This document shows positions 38,902 through 47,543 of a DNA stretch of 64,000 nucleotides, piece by piece. The stretch covers positions 3,162,001 to 3,226,000 of the forward strand of contig NZ_CP109055.1 in assembly GCF_035975855.1 (NCBI RefSeq). The letters are read 5' to 3'. The notes under the pieces were generated by a model that did not search any database, was not told the origin of the DNA, and saw nothing but the letters and a program-made list of their open reading frames with translations. Made by a program: the position numbers and the translations under genes. The stretch comes from Streptomyces sp. NBC_01304 (GTDB taxonomy: Bacteria > Actinomycetota > Actinomycetes > Streptomycetales > Streptomycetaceae). Within the stretch, counting starts at the first letter, position 1, and each line of letters opens with the position of its first letter.

Positions 38902-40083
38902 ATGGGACGCAACATCCTCGTGCTCGGCGGCGGCTTCGGCGGCCTGAGCACCGTGCGGGAGCTGCAGAAGTACGCGGCCCCCGACGACAAGATCACTCTG
39001 ATTGACCGCAGCGACACCCAGGTGCAGGGGTTGTCCCTGCTGTGGCTGCTGCGCGGCTGGCGCACCCTGGACGACGTCCAGTTCGTCCCCACCAAGGACG
39101 CGCTGGGCCGGGCCGAGCAGGTCGTGGCCGACGTCGAGCACCTGGACCTCGCGAACAAGCATGTGCGCACCAGCGAGGGCGTGTTCGACTACGACGCGCT
39201 CGTCCTGGGCCTGGGAGCCGAGCTCAACATCTCGGGTGTGCCGGGCCTGGAAGAGGCCCTGGACGCCGGAGTGGCGGCGCACTATTACACAGCCGAAGCG
39301 GCCGTGGACGCGCACGCCAAGCTGAAGTCCGTGGCCTCGGGCAAGGTCGTCTTCCTGGTGACCCGCATCCCGTACAAGTGCCCCGCGGCACCGTACGAGG
39401 GCGCGATGCTCGCCTCGGACCTGCTCACCGAGACCGGCGTACGCGACAACGTGTCGGTCGAGGTCTACACCCCCGAGCCGCAGCCGATGCCGGTCGCGGG
39501 ACCGGTGGTGGGCCAGGGCGTGGTGCAGATGCTCGAGTCGCAGAAGATCGGCTTCAACCCGGGCCACATCGTCGAGCGGGTGGACGCCGAAGCCCGCGAG
39601 GTGGTCTTCGAGGGCGGCGAGTGTGTCTCCTTCGACCTGCTGGTGTTCATCCCGCCGCACCAGGCGCCGGCCCCGGTCAAGAAGGCCGAACTGTCGCCCG
39701 CGGGCTGGGTTCCGGTGGACGCCCACACGCTGAAGACCATGGTGGAGGGTGTCTGGGCGCTCGGCGACGTCGCCTCGATCACCCTGACCAACGGCAAGCC
39801 GCTGCCCAAGGCCGCGGTCTTCGCCAAGGGCCAGGCCGAGGCCATCGCCCAGGGCGTGGCCCGTCAGTTCGGCTACGAGGCGCCCGAGCCGCACTTCAAC
39901 GGCGAGGGGCACTGCTACCTCGAGCTCGGCGGACACCTGGCCGCCAAGGGCGCGGGCAACTTCTACCACCCCGACGGCGCGAAGATCGAAATGACCGAGC
40001 CGTCGGAGGAACTGCACCGCGCCAAGGAGCGCGAGGAGCAGGAGTGGATGGCCCAGTGGACCACCGGCACCAACGCCGGCTGA
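38902..40083 (+). CDS. FAD/NAD(P)-binding oxidoreductase, sulfide:quinone-reductase-like
   Basis: A 393-residue two-dinucleotide-binding flavoprotein. FAD site is NILVLGGGFGGLSTVRELQK; DRSDTQVQGLSLLWLLRGWR follows; FDYDALVLGLGAELNISGVP is the usual Y-D-x-L-V-x-A-x-G-A. RIPYKCPAAPYEGAMLASDL carries a C-P-x-A-P-x-E motif conserved in SQR/flavocytochrome c relatives, and GVWALGDVASITLTNGKPLP is the second FAD motif. SQR enzymes oxidise sulfide or persulfide and feed electrons to quinone. Only one of the SQR redox Cys positions is obvious, so the mechanism may differ. Paired with DsrE; a terminator hairpin follows at 40119-40146. Confidence 0.85.
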   Translation: MGRNILVLGGGFGGLSTVRELQKYAAPDDKITLIDRSDTQVQGLSLLWLLRGWRTLDDVQFVPTKDALGRAEQVVADVEHLDLANKHVRTSEGVFDYDALVLGLGAELNISGVPGLEEALDAGVAAHYYTAEAAVDAHAKLKSVASGKVVFLVTRIPYKCPAAPYEGAMLASDLLTETGVRDNVSVEVYTPEPQPMPVAGPVVGQGVVQMLESQKIGFNPGHIVERVDAEAREVVFEGGECVSFDLLVFIPPHQAPAPVKKAELSPAGWVPVDAHTLKTMVEGVWALGDVASITLTNGKPLPKAAVFAKGQAEAIAQGVARQFGYEAPEPHFNGEGHCYLELGGHLAAKGAGNFYHPDGAKIEMTEPSEELHRAKEREEQEWMAQWTTGTNAG

Positions 40084-40118
40084 CTCCACCCCGCTCCACA
40101 CCCCTCTGAGCACCACAA

Positions 40119-40146
40119 GCCCGGCCGCCGGTTCCGGCGGCCGGGC
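40119..40146 (+). terminator. Terminator after the DsrE-flavoprotein operon
   Basis: Perfect 12-bp GC stem (GCCCGGCCGCCG at 40119-40130, complement 40135-40146) with a four-base loop, 36 bases after the flavoprotein stop. There is no T-run, as usual for Streptomyces terminators. Confidence 0.8.
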
Positions 40147-40267
40147 CCCACCCCCAATTACCCCGGACCGTCACGTCCCCTGGCCGCACCCAGCCACTCT
40201 CCGGCCGTCCGGGGTGCCTGTCCTGCCCCGACGCGGGACACATCCCCGCCCAACGGAGGTCTTCCTC

Positions 40268-42418
40268 ATGTCAGTCGGCACGTCCGAGCCTGTACGCACC
40301 CAAGAACCGCCGGGCCGACGCACCCTCGGTGACCGCACCGCCGCCTTCATGGTCCACAAGCGCAAGCTGGTCATGCTGGTCTGGCTGGTGATCGTCCTGG
40401 CGGCCGCGCCGCTCGCGGCCACACTCAACGGTGCTCTGTCCGGGGCTGGTTGGAACGCCAGCGGCTCCGAGAGCGAGCAGGTCCGCACCGAGCTGCGCAA
40501 GGACTTCGCCGCCCTCGGCGCGGAGGCGGCGGTCGTCGTCGTCCACGTCCCCGCCAAGGGCGAGCGCGATGCCGCCGTGGACGCGGTCATCAAGGAAGTG
40601 GACGGCCGCGACGCCGTCAAGGAGATCACCGACCCGCGTGAGCAGCCCCCGCAGGCCGGGCTCGTCAGCGAGGACGGCAAGACCGTCCTCGTCCCCGTGC
40701 ACCTCGACGCGGGCGACGAGGCCGAACTGCCGGAAGCCGCAGGCAAGGTGAGCGAAGCCGTCGGCGAGGCGGAGCTGCCCAAGGGTGCGACAGCCGATGT
40801 GACCGGCGAGTGGCCGGTGTGGGCGGACTTCAACGAGTCCAACGAGAAGGCCATGTTCAAGGCCGAGATGCTCTCCGGCCTGCCCATGATGGTGCTGCTC
40901 GTCATCGTTTTCGGCAGTCTGATCGCCGCAGGCATGCCGATGATGCTGACCATGGTCGGCATCGCGAGCGCCTACGGAGCCCTGCACCTGATCACCATGG
41001 CGACGCCGCTGTCGGTGTGGTCGATGAACTTCTCGATGATGATCGGCATGGCGCTCGGCATCGACTACAGCCTCTTCATCATCACCCGCTACCGCACCGA
41101 ACGCGCCAAGGGCAGCGACACCGAGACCGCGCTCGCAGCCACCCTGGCCACCTCCGGCAAGGCCATCGTGCTCTCCGGCCTGGCGCTCATCATGGCGCTC
41201 GGAGCACTGTGCCTGCTGCCGGTCATGGTGTTCCGCTCCATGGCACTCGGCATGATCCTCGCCGTCGTCGCGGTGGTCGCCTCGGCCCTGACGCTGCTGC
41301 CCGCCGTGCTGGCCGCCCTTGGCGACAAGGTCCTCAAGGGGCGCGCCGAGCGCACCGGCCGCAGCGAAGCCCGCTGGGGCCGCTGGTCCGACGGCGTCGT
41401 ACGCCGACCGGCGGTGGGCCTGATCGCCGGTCTGGTGCTGCTCGGCGCCCTGGCCGCTCCCGTCGCGGGTGTCGAACTGGGCATGCCCGGTGCGCGCGTG
41501 GTGGACTCCGGATACTCCAGCCGTGACGGCTACGAGACCCTCACCGATGCCTTCGGCCCCGGCGCAGGCGCCGCCATCTACATCACCACCCCGGAAGCCG
41601 ACGCCCAGCAAGTCGTCAAGACCGCCGAAGACCGAGGCGTCGAGAACGCTCAAGTGGCCTCCGAGGCTGCCGAGTCGGGCCGCACTGTCGTCCGCGTCAC
41701 CCCGAAGACCGCCATCGACGACAACCGCACCTCCGACCTCGTCAGCGACCTGCGCGCCGATCTCGAAAAGGACGCACCCAAGGCCCGGGTCGGCGGACCG
41801 GCCGCGCAGAACCACGACCTGACCGAGGCCCTGGCCGCGTCCGCACCGTGGATCATCGCGCTGGTCCTCGCGATGTCGCTGCTGATGATGCTGGTCGTGT
41901 TCCGCAGCGTCATCATCGCCCTGGTCTCGGTGGTGATGAACCTGTTCACCGTCGGAGCCGCGTTCGGCATCGCGTCGATCATCTTCCAGCACGGCGTGGG
42001 CGCCTCACTGATCGGCATCGACCATCAGGGCTTCCTCAACGCCTGGGCGCCGGTGTTCTTCTTCGCCATCCTCTTCGGGCTGTCGATGGACTACCAGCTG
42101 TTCCTGCTGGCAGCCATCCGGGAGAAGTACGAGCAGAGCGGCGACACCCGCACCGCGGTGCGCGACGGCATCGCCGCGACCGGCAAGCCGATCACCAACG
42201 CGGCCGTCATCATGGTCATCGTCTTCGTCGCCTTCGGCGTCACCGGCCCGATCCCGCCCACCGAGCTGGGCATCACCCTGGCCATCGCGGTGATCCTCGA
42301 CGCGACTATCGTGCGCATGCTGATCGTCCCGGCCTCGCTGGCCGTGTTCGGCAAGGCCAACTGGTGGATGCCGCGCTGGCTGGACAAGGTGCTGCCGTCC
42401 TTCACCTTCCGGCACTGA
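40268..42418 (+). CDS. MMPL/RND-superfamily transporter
   Basis: A 716-residue MMPL protein with twelve predicted membrane helices in two halves: helix 1 is LVMLVWLVIVLAAAPLAATL, then an extracytoplasmic loop; TM2-6 around residues 215-380 include MNFSMMIGMALGIDYSLFII with the proton-relay Asp-Tyr; TM7-12 include FFAILFGLSMDYQLFLLAAI with the matching Asp-Tyr. Such RND permeases export lipids, siderophores or drugs. ATG 40268 follows GGAGG. Bracketed by terminator hairpins at 40119 and 42435, it is a separate transcript inside the sulfur island. Substrate unknown; polysulfide, sulfite or membrane-damage products are guesses only. Confidence 0.88.
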   Translation: MSVGTSEPVRTQEPPGRRTLGDRTAAFMVHKRKLVMLVWLVIVLAAAPLAATLNGALSGAGWNASGSESEQVRTELRKDFAALGAEAAVVVVHVPAKGERDAAVDAVIKEVDGRDAVKEITDPREQPPQAGLVSEDGKTVLVPVHLDAGDEAELPEAAGKVSEAVGEAELPKGATADVTGEWPVWADFNESNEKAMFKAEMLSGLPMMVLLVIVFGSLIAAGMPMMLTMVGIASAYGALHLITMATPLSVWSMNFSMMIGMALGIDYSLFIITRYRTERAKGSDTETALAATLATSGKAIVLSGLALIMALGALCLLPVMVFRSMALGMILAVVAVVASALTLLPAVLAALGDKVLKGRAERTGRSEARWGRWSDGVVRRPAVGLIAGLVLLGALAAPVAGVELGMPGARVVDSGYSSRDGYETLTDAFGPGAGAAIYITTPEADAQQVVKTAEDRGVENAQVASEAAESGRTVVRVTPKTAIDDNRTSDLVSDLRADLEKDAPKARVGGPAAQNHDLTEALAASAPWIIALVLAMSLLMMLVVFRSVIIALVSVVMNLFTVGAAFGIASIIFQHGVGASLIGIDHQGFLNAWAPVFFFAILFGLSMDYQLFLLAAIREKYEQSGDTRTAVRDGIAATGKPITNAAVIMVIVFVAFGVTGPIPPTELGITLAIAVILDATIVRMLIVPASLAVFGKANWWMPRWLDKVLPSFTFRH

Positions 42419-42434
42419 CCGACGCACCTCTTCG

Positions 42435-42466
42435 GGGCGGTGCGGGCAATGAGGCCCGCACCGCCC
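42435..42466 (+). terminator. Terminator after the MMPL transporter gene
   Basis: Perfect 13-bp stem (GGGCGGTGCGGGC at 42435-42447, complement 42454-42466) with a six-base loop, 16 bases after the stop. It separates the MMPL gene from the Mo-enzyme operon. Confidence 0.8.
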
Positions 42467-42511
42467 GTCCACGCCATCCCTTGACCGTGACGTACGCCCG
42501 CAAGGAGCGCC

Positions 42512-43123
42512 ATGCCCCGCCTCGGAATGCTGATCGACCTCAACACCTGTATCGGGTGCCATGCGTGCTCAGTGGCGTGCAAGAACGAGTTCGACGTGCC
42601 CCTGGGGGTGTTCCGCGACACGGTCAAGTACGTCGAGTCCGGCGAGCACCCCAAGGCGACCCGGCACTTCATACCCGTGCTGTGCAACCAGTGCGAGGAC
42701 GCGCCGTGTCTGAACGCCTGCCCCACCGACGCGATCACGCGCCTGCCCAACGGTGAGGTCGTCATCGAGGAAGGCGACTGCAACCTCAACCGGTTCTGCA
42801 TGTCGGCCTGTCCGTACGACGCCATCTACGAGGACCCGCAGACCAACACCGCGAGCAAGTGCACCTTCTGCGAGCACCGCACCTCCCAGGGCAGCGAGCC
42901 TGCCTGCGTGGAGGCATGCCCCACCAACTGCCGCATCTTCGGCGACCTCGACGACCCGGACAGCGAGATCGCCACCAAGATGCGCGAGAACGACATCGAC
43001 GTATGGAAGCCGGAGGCCGGCACCAGCCCCAAGGTCTTCTACGTCGACCCCAAGCGGGCCCTGCCCCTCATCGCCGTCGACGGCGTCCAGGTCGACCAGA
43101 GCACCGACCTGAAGGGGCAGTAG
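42512..43123 (+). CDS. Ferredoxin-type iron-sulfur subunit of the molybdoenzyme (PsrB/DmsB-like)
   Basis: A 203-residue electron-transfer subunit. Cluster motifs: CIGCHACSVACKNEF; CNQCEDAPCLNACP; CNLNRFCMSACP; CTFCEHRTSQGSEPACVEACP. In the third motif the second Cys of the usual C-x-x-C-x-x-C is Asn (codon AAC), so one cluster has three Cys ligands and may be [3Fe-4S] or lost. By family it passes electrons between the catalytic Mo subunit and the NrfD membrane subunit on the outer face of the membrane. There is no signal peptide; it would be exported as a complex with the Tat-dependent catalytic subunit. It lies four bases from the NrfD gene. Confidence 0.92.
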   Translation: MPRLGMLIDLNTCIGCHACSVACKNEFDVPLGVFRDTVKYVESGEHPKATRHFIPVLCNQCEDAPCLNACPTDAITRLPNGEVVIEEGDCNLNRFCMSACPYDAIYEDPQTNTASKCTFCEHRTSQGSEPACVEACPTNCRIFGDLDDPDSEIATKMRENDIDVWKPEAGTSPKVFYVDPKRALPLIAVDGVQVDQSTDLKGQ

Positions 43124-43127
43124 TCCG

Positions 43128-44024
43128 ATGCACGAGACCCTCGCCCAGGTCGCGCCGATCCCGCACGCCGCCCCCTGGGGCGGGCTGCTGGCCGCCTACT
43201 TCACCCTGATCGGCATCCCCAGCGGGCTCACCCTGGCCACCTGGTGGCACCGCAGCCGCTTCCCGAACGCCCCCCTCGCACTCGACTGGCGCGCCACCTG
43301 GCTGTGCCTCGGTCTGCTGGGCGGCGCCGGACTGCTGCTCACCGTCGACCTCGGCCGGCCCGAGCGGTTCTTCCTCATGCTGACCCGGTTCGGCAACTGG
43401 GACTCGCCGATCTCCCTCGGCGCGAAGATCATCGCCATCAAGACGTTCCTGCTCGGTGTCGCGCTGTACCTGCTGTGGCGACGGCGGACCGCCTCGAAGG
43501 ACGCCGCGACTCCGCTGCCGGCACGCGGTGCGGCCAAGTACCTGGACAGCACGGTGGTCTGGCTGCTCGGCGTCTCCAGCGTTGCGCTGGCCGTCTATCC
43601 CGTTGCGGTCCTGGCCCGCACCTGGGTCTCCCCGCTCGCCGCGACCAGCGGCTCCGCCCTGATCTACCTGGTTACCTCGCTACTGATGGGCCTCGCCGTC
43701 GTCGAGATCATGCAACCCGGCAGCCAGGAGGTGCGGCATGTGGCGGCGCACCGACAGGTCACGCTCGCGCTGCTGATGACGTACGCGGCCGCACTCGCCT
43801 TCACCGCTGTGTCGGTGCCCAACGGGCCCGCCAAGCAGTCCCTCAAGGCCGTGGTGAGCGGCGAGTGGGCACCACTGTTCTACGGCGGCGCCGTCGGGAT
43901 CGGGCTCGTCATCCCGGCAGTCCTTCTGCTGCTCGGCCACAGCACGCGATGGGCTCGCCTGGCCGCGGCCTGCTCCGTCCTCGCCGGTACCGGCATCGCC
44001 CGCTACCTGATCTTCACCGCCTGA
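43128..44024 (+). CDS. nrfD: NrfD/PsrC-like membrane anchor subunit
   Basis: A 298-residue polytopic protein with about eight hydrophobic helices (for example AAPWGGLLAAYFTLIGIPSG, TWLCLGLLGGAGLLLTVDLG, then RPERFFLMLTRFGNWDSPIS, VVWLLGVSSVALAVYPVAVL). The G-x-x-x-T-V-D-L-G-R-P-E-R-F loop is characteristic of NrfD/PsrC/SoeC proteins, which exchange electrons with quinone. It partners the FeS subunit and the molybdoenzyme; lengths and gene order (B-C-A) match polysulfide reductase or sulfite dehydrogenase-like complexes. ATG 43128 lies four bases after the FeS stop. Confidence 0.9.
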   Translation: MHETLAQVAPIPHAAPWGGLLAAYFTLIGIPSGLTLATWWHRSRFPNAPLALDWRATWLCLGLLGGAGLLLTVDLGRPERFFLMLTRFGNWDSPISLGAKIIAIKTFLLGVALYLLWRRRTASKDAATPLPARGAAKYLDSTVVWLLGVSSVALAVYPVAVLARTWVSPLAATSGSALIYLVTSLLMGLAVVEIMQPGSQEVRHVAAHRQVTLALLMTYAAALAFTAVSVPNGPAKQSLKAVVSGEWAPLFYGGAVGIGLVIPAVLLLLGHSTRWARLAAACSVLAGTGIARYLIFTA

Positions 44025-44042
44025 CCTCGGGGGGAATCCGCA

Positions 44043-46616
44043 ATGACCATCGACACCGAGATACCGGACACCAAGACACCAGAGCCAGCCGCACAAGAGC
44101 CGGAGAGCTGGGGCCTGGGCCGCCGTGACCTGCTGAAGATCGGCGCCGCCGCAGGCGCGGCCATCACCGGACTCGGCGCCATCGAAATTGTCCGCAACCC
44201 GCAGCCCAGTGCCCCGGTCCCCAAGGACAGTGTGAAGTCCACAGCGGTGCCGTCGATGTGCCAGATGTGCACCACCGCGTGCGGCATCGTCGGCCATGTC
44301 GCGGGCGGCCGCCTACTGAAGATCACCGGCAATCCGGAGGACCCCAACAGCCAGGGCGCGGTGTGCGGCAAGGGCGTTGCCGGACCGTCCGTGCTCTACG
44401 ACCCGTTCCGCATGCTCTATCCGCTCAAGCGGGTTGGCGAGCGAGGGTCCGGTAAGTGGAGGCGCATCAGCTGGGACGACGCATACAGCGAGATCGCCGA
44501 GAGGCTCAAGGAGATCCGCGAGCGTGGCAGGCCCGAGGAGTTCGCCTTCCAGCAGGGCCGCAACCGCTCAGCCGACATCGTCGCCCGCTTCCTCAACTCC
44601 TTCGGCACTCCCTCGCACTTCAACCACCGCGCGCTGTGCTCCCTGAACCGGCGCGCGGCGATCGCCACCACCATCGGTGAATCCGACTGGGACCTCGGCG
44701 ACTTCGAGAACAGCCAGTACGTGCTGACCTTCGGATCCAACTGGGCCGAAGCCCACCAGGGGCACATCCCCGTAGCGATTCGCATGATGCGTGCCCGCCA
44801 GAAGGGCGCGAAGCTGGTCACCTTCGAGACCCGCATGTCCAACACAGCGGCCCTGTCCGACGAATGGTTCTGCGTCAAGCCCGGCACCGACGGCCTGATC
44901 GCCCTGGCCATGGCCAACGTCATCTGCCGCGAGAAGCTGTGGGACAAGAAGTGGCTCGACACCTGGTCGAACTACCCGGCCGAGAAGATCGCCGAGCACG
45001 TCGCGCAGTACACGCCGGAATGGGCCGAGAAGGAGAGCGGTGTCCCCGCCGAGGACATCAGCCGCATCGCCCGGGAGTTCGCCGCCGCCGCACCGCGGTC
45101 CACCACCATCTGCAATCGCGGCTCGCAGTCGCACCGCAACGGCTACTACAACGACCGCGCGATCACCATGCTCAACGCTCTGGTCGGCAACATGGGCAAG
45201 GAGGGCGGCTGGTGCTGGCACCCCCAGTCCGCCTGGGACAAGAAGGCCATCCCCGAGCCGGAGCCGGTACCGGAGAAGCCGACGCGCAAGAGCATCATCG
45301 CCGAAGCCAAGGACTGGCCGCTGGCCAACGCCTTCCCGGACAAGAAGATGAAGGTCGCCCAGATCGTCTACCTGTGGATCAAGGAGCGCCGGCAGAAGAT
45401 CTCGGCGCTCATGACCTACAACGCCGACACCGCCTGGTCCTTCCCCGAAGGCAAGCTGGTGCGCGGCGTCCTCAAGGACGAGGAACTGATCCCCTTCCAC
45501 GTCTGCATCGACGTGATGTACTCCGAGACCTCACACCTGGCCGACATCATCCTGCCCTGGGCCACCTACCTGGAGCGGTGGGACATCGACTCCCGGCCGC
45601 CGCAGGGCCTGGTCGACTACGTCGGCCTGCGCCAGCCCGTCATTCCTCCGCGCGGCCAGTCCAAGGACATCCGGGACATCTTCCCCGAGCTGGCCCGTCG
45701 TATCGGCGGCGGCATGGAGGAGTACTTCCCCTGGAAGACCACGGAGGAATATCTGGAGGAGTACTTCAAGCCCATCCCCGGCGGCTTCGCCCACATGAAG
45801 GCCAAGGGCATCTACATCGACCCCGCCAAGAAGCCGTTCTATGAGCCCTACGTCAAGCGGCTCACCCCCGACGAACTCGACGGATCCCGCGAGGACACCA
45901 AGACCGGGATCATCTACAAGGGCGTCGACGAGAAGACCGGCAAGCCCGCCGCGATCGGCATCCGCCTGAACGGCATCGCCCGCCGCGGCTTCATCACCCC
46001 ATCCCGCAAGGTCGAGATCCACAGCGACTTCGTCGTCGGCAAGGGCAAGGAAGTCGGCAAGGACATCGAGCCGCTGCCGGTGTACGAGCCGATCCCCAGC
46101 CACCAACGGGACTTCCCCGACGACTACTTGATCATGACCAGCTACAAGATCAACGTGCACAACGGGCACCGCACCATGCAGTCCAAATGGCTGCAGGAGA
46201 TCTCCCACACCAACCCCGCCCTGCTCAACCGGGCCACCGCCGACAAGCTCGACATCGGCGACGGCGACTGGATCGAGGTCACCAGCTTCCGCCCCAACGA
46301 CGCTGCCATCCCCGGCGGCGACGGCTCCGAGGTCGGCACGATGCGCACCCGGGTCCGCCTCACCGAGGGCCTGCACCCGATGGTGATCGCCATCGCCCAC
46401 AACGCGGGCCGCAGCGTCGGCGGCAGCTACGCCACCAACGGCAAGGACAGCGCCGACAACCCCGGCTACGGCGAGCTCACCGACCCCGACCTGGACCGCC
46501 TTTGGTGGAAGGGCGCCATCAGCGTCCCCCAGAACGACCTGCTGCCCATCTACCCCGACCCGGTGGCCGGCGGGCAGTCCTACCACGACACCGTCGTGCA
46601 GATACGGAAGGTGTGA
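44043..46616 (+). CDS. Tat-exported molybdopterin oxidoreductase, polysulfide/thiosulfate-reductase or SoeA-like
   Basis: An 857-residue DMSO-reductase-family enzyme. Tat signal is LGRRDLLKIGAAAGAAITGL. The [4Fe-4S] motif is MCQMCTTACGIVGH with the fourth Cys in GAVCGKGV. The likely Mo ligand is the Cys in NHRALCSLNRRAA, as in the PsrA/PhsA/SoeA/ArrA groups. The molybdopterin-binding C-terminal domain is near residues 700-850 (SYKINVHNGHRTMQSKWLQE). Possible activities include polysulfide, thiosulfate or tetrathionate reduction, or sulfite oxidation; arsenite or arsenate cannot be excluded. Neighbours SQR, DsrE, NifS and rhodanese favour a sulfur substrate. A TorD chaperone follows. Confidence 0.9.
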   Translation: MTIDTEIPDTKTPEPAAQEPESWGLGRRDLLKIGAAAGAAITGLGAIEIVRNPQPSAPVPKDSVKSTAVPSMCQMCTTACGIVGHVAGGRLLKITGNPEDPNSQGAVCGKGVAGPSVLYDPFRMLYPLKRVGERGSGKWRRISWDDAYSEIAERLKEIRERGRPEEFAFQQGRNRSADIVARFLNSFGTPSHFNHRALCSLNRRAAIATTIGESDWDLGDFENSQYVLTFGSNWAEAHQGHIPVAIRMMRARQKGAKLVTFETRMSNTAALSDEWFCVKPGTDGLIALAMANVICREKLWDKKWLDTWSNYPAEKIAEHVAQYTPEWAEKESGVPAEDISRIAREFAAAAPRSTTICNRGSQSHRNGYYNDRAITMLNALVGNMGKEGGWCWHPQSAWDKKAIPEPEPVPEKPTRKSIIAEAKDWPLANAFPDKKMKVAQIVYLWIKERRQKISALMTYNADTAWSFPEGKLVRGVLKDEELIPFHVCIDVMYSETSHLADIILPWATYLERWDIDSRPPQGLVDYVGLRQPVIPPRGQSKDIRDIFPELARRIGGGMEEYFPWKTTEEYLEEYFKPIPGGFAHMKAKGIYIDPAKKPFYEPYVKRLTPDELDGSREDTKTGIIYKGVDEKTGKPAAIGIRLNGIARRGFITPSRKVEIHSDFVVGKGKEVGKDIEPLPVYEPIPSHQRDFPDDYLIMTSYKINVHNGHRTMQSKWLQEISHTNPALLNRATADKLDIGDGDWIEVTSFRPNDAAIPGGDGSEVGTMRTRVRLTEGLHPMVIAIAHNAGRSVGGSYATNGKDSADNPGYGELTDPDLDRLWWKGAISVPQNDLLPIYPDPVAGGQSYHDTVVQIRKV

Positions 46617-46623
46617 CCGCCTC

Positions 46624-47517
46624 GTGAACCCCATCCCCGTCGGAGCCGACCACGTCAAGGCGTACACCGGCCTGCTGAGACTTTGCGTGCGCCTGCTCAG
46701 TCGCGAGATCGACCCCATGCTGTACCGGCAGATGCTCAACGCCGACGCCCACAGCCAGGAACCCCACCGGCCACTCGCCGACCCCGGTCTCGCCCAGCGG
46801 GAGGAGGCCGAAGCAATCGAGGAACTGGCCGCCGAGTTCTGCCGGCTGTTCATCGGTCCGCAGCCCGTCTGCCCGCCCTACGCCTCCGCCCACCAGGGCG
46901 AAGTGAAACTCGGCGGCCGCTCCGCCCGCGACATCGACGCCTTCCTGGACCGCCACCAGCTGCGGCCGGTGCTCAGCGAGCAGGACGCCGTCGTCGACCA
47001 CGACCACCTCGCGGTCGAACTCGCCCTCCTCGCCCACCTCTACAGCGTCGCCGCCGGCACGGTCGAGAGCGATCTGAGCATCGAGGAGGCGTGGGGCGCG
47101 GCGTACGAACTGCTGCACACGCATACCTGGCCCTGGGCCGACAGCTACCTGCAGCAGCTCGAAGACACCGCCCAGTACGCCCCTTACAACACCATCGCCC
47201 ACCTGGTCGGCCGCGTACTCAAAGAAGCCGCTGACTGGCCTCTGGAAACTCTCACCCTGCCCGAGAAGGAGAACATCATGGTCACCGTCTACTCCACCAC
47301 CTGGTGCGGCTACTGCGACCGCCTCAAGAAGCAGCTGGACCGGGAGAACATCTCCTACACCGAGGTCGACATCGAGCAGGACGCCGATGCGGCCGAGCTC
47401 GTCAAGAAGGTCAACAACGGCAACCAGGTCGTGCCGACCGTCGTCTTCGCGGACGGCACCGCCATGACCAACCCCGGCGTCCTGCAGGTCAAGAAGCACC
47501 TCGCCGGCAACGCCTGA
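46624..47517 (+). CDS. TorD-family chaperone fused in frame to a mycoredoxin domain
   Basis: A 297-residue product from GTG 46624. Residues 1-215 are TorD/DmsD-like (all helical; EELAAEFCRLFIGPQPVCPP with the E-Y/F-x-R-L-F-x-G box, AYELLHTHTWPWADSYLQQL), which guards folding of the Mo subunit before Tat export. Residues 219-297 are a glutaredoxin of the mycoredoxin type (MVTVYSTTWCGYCDRLKKQL with W-C-G-Y-C; VVPTVVFADGTAMTNPGVLQ), which uses mycothiol. An internal AAGGAG (47266-47271) precedes ATG 47278 by six bases, so free mycoredoxin may also be made. A chaperone-mycoredoxin fusion is unusual and may keep the Mo/FeS enzyme or persulfides reduced. Confidence 0.85.
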   Translation: MNPIPVGADHVKAYTGLLRLCVRLLSREIDPMLYRQMLNADAHSQEPHRPLADPGLAQREEAEAIEELAAEFCRLFIGPQPVCPPYASAHQGEVKLGGRSARDIDAFLDRHQLRPVLSEQDAVVDHDHLAVELALLAHLYSVAAGTVESDLSIEEAWGAAYELLHTHTWPWADSYLQQLEDTAQYAPYNTIAHLVGRVLKEAADWPLETLTLPEKENIMVTVYSTTWCGYCDRLKKQLDRENISYTEVDIEQDADAAELVKKVNNGNQVVPTVVFADGTAMTNPGVLQVKKHLAGNA

Positions 47518-47543
47518 CCGCACCCATCCTCCGGAGCCGCCGC

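Noticed and set aside
40271..41992. 573-codon frame antisense to the MMPL gene
   Set aside because: His/Gly/Asp-rich shadow; the MMPL transporter is well supported.
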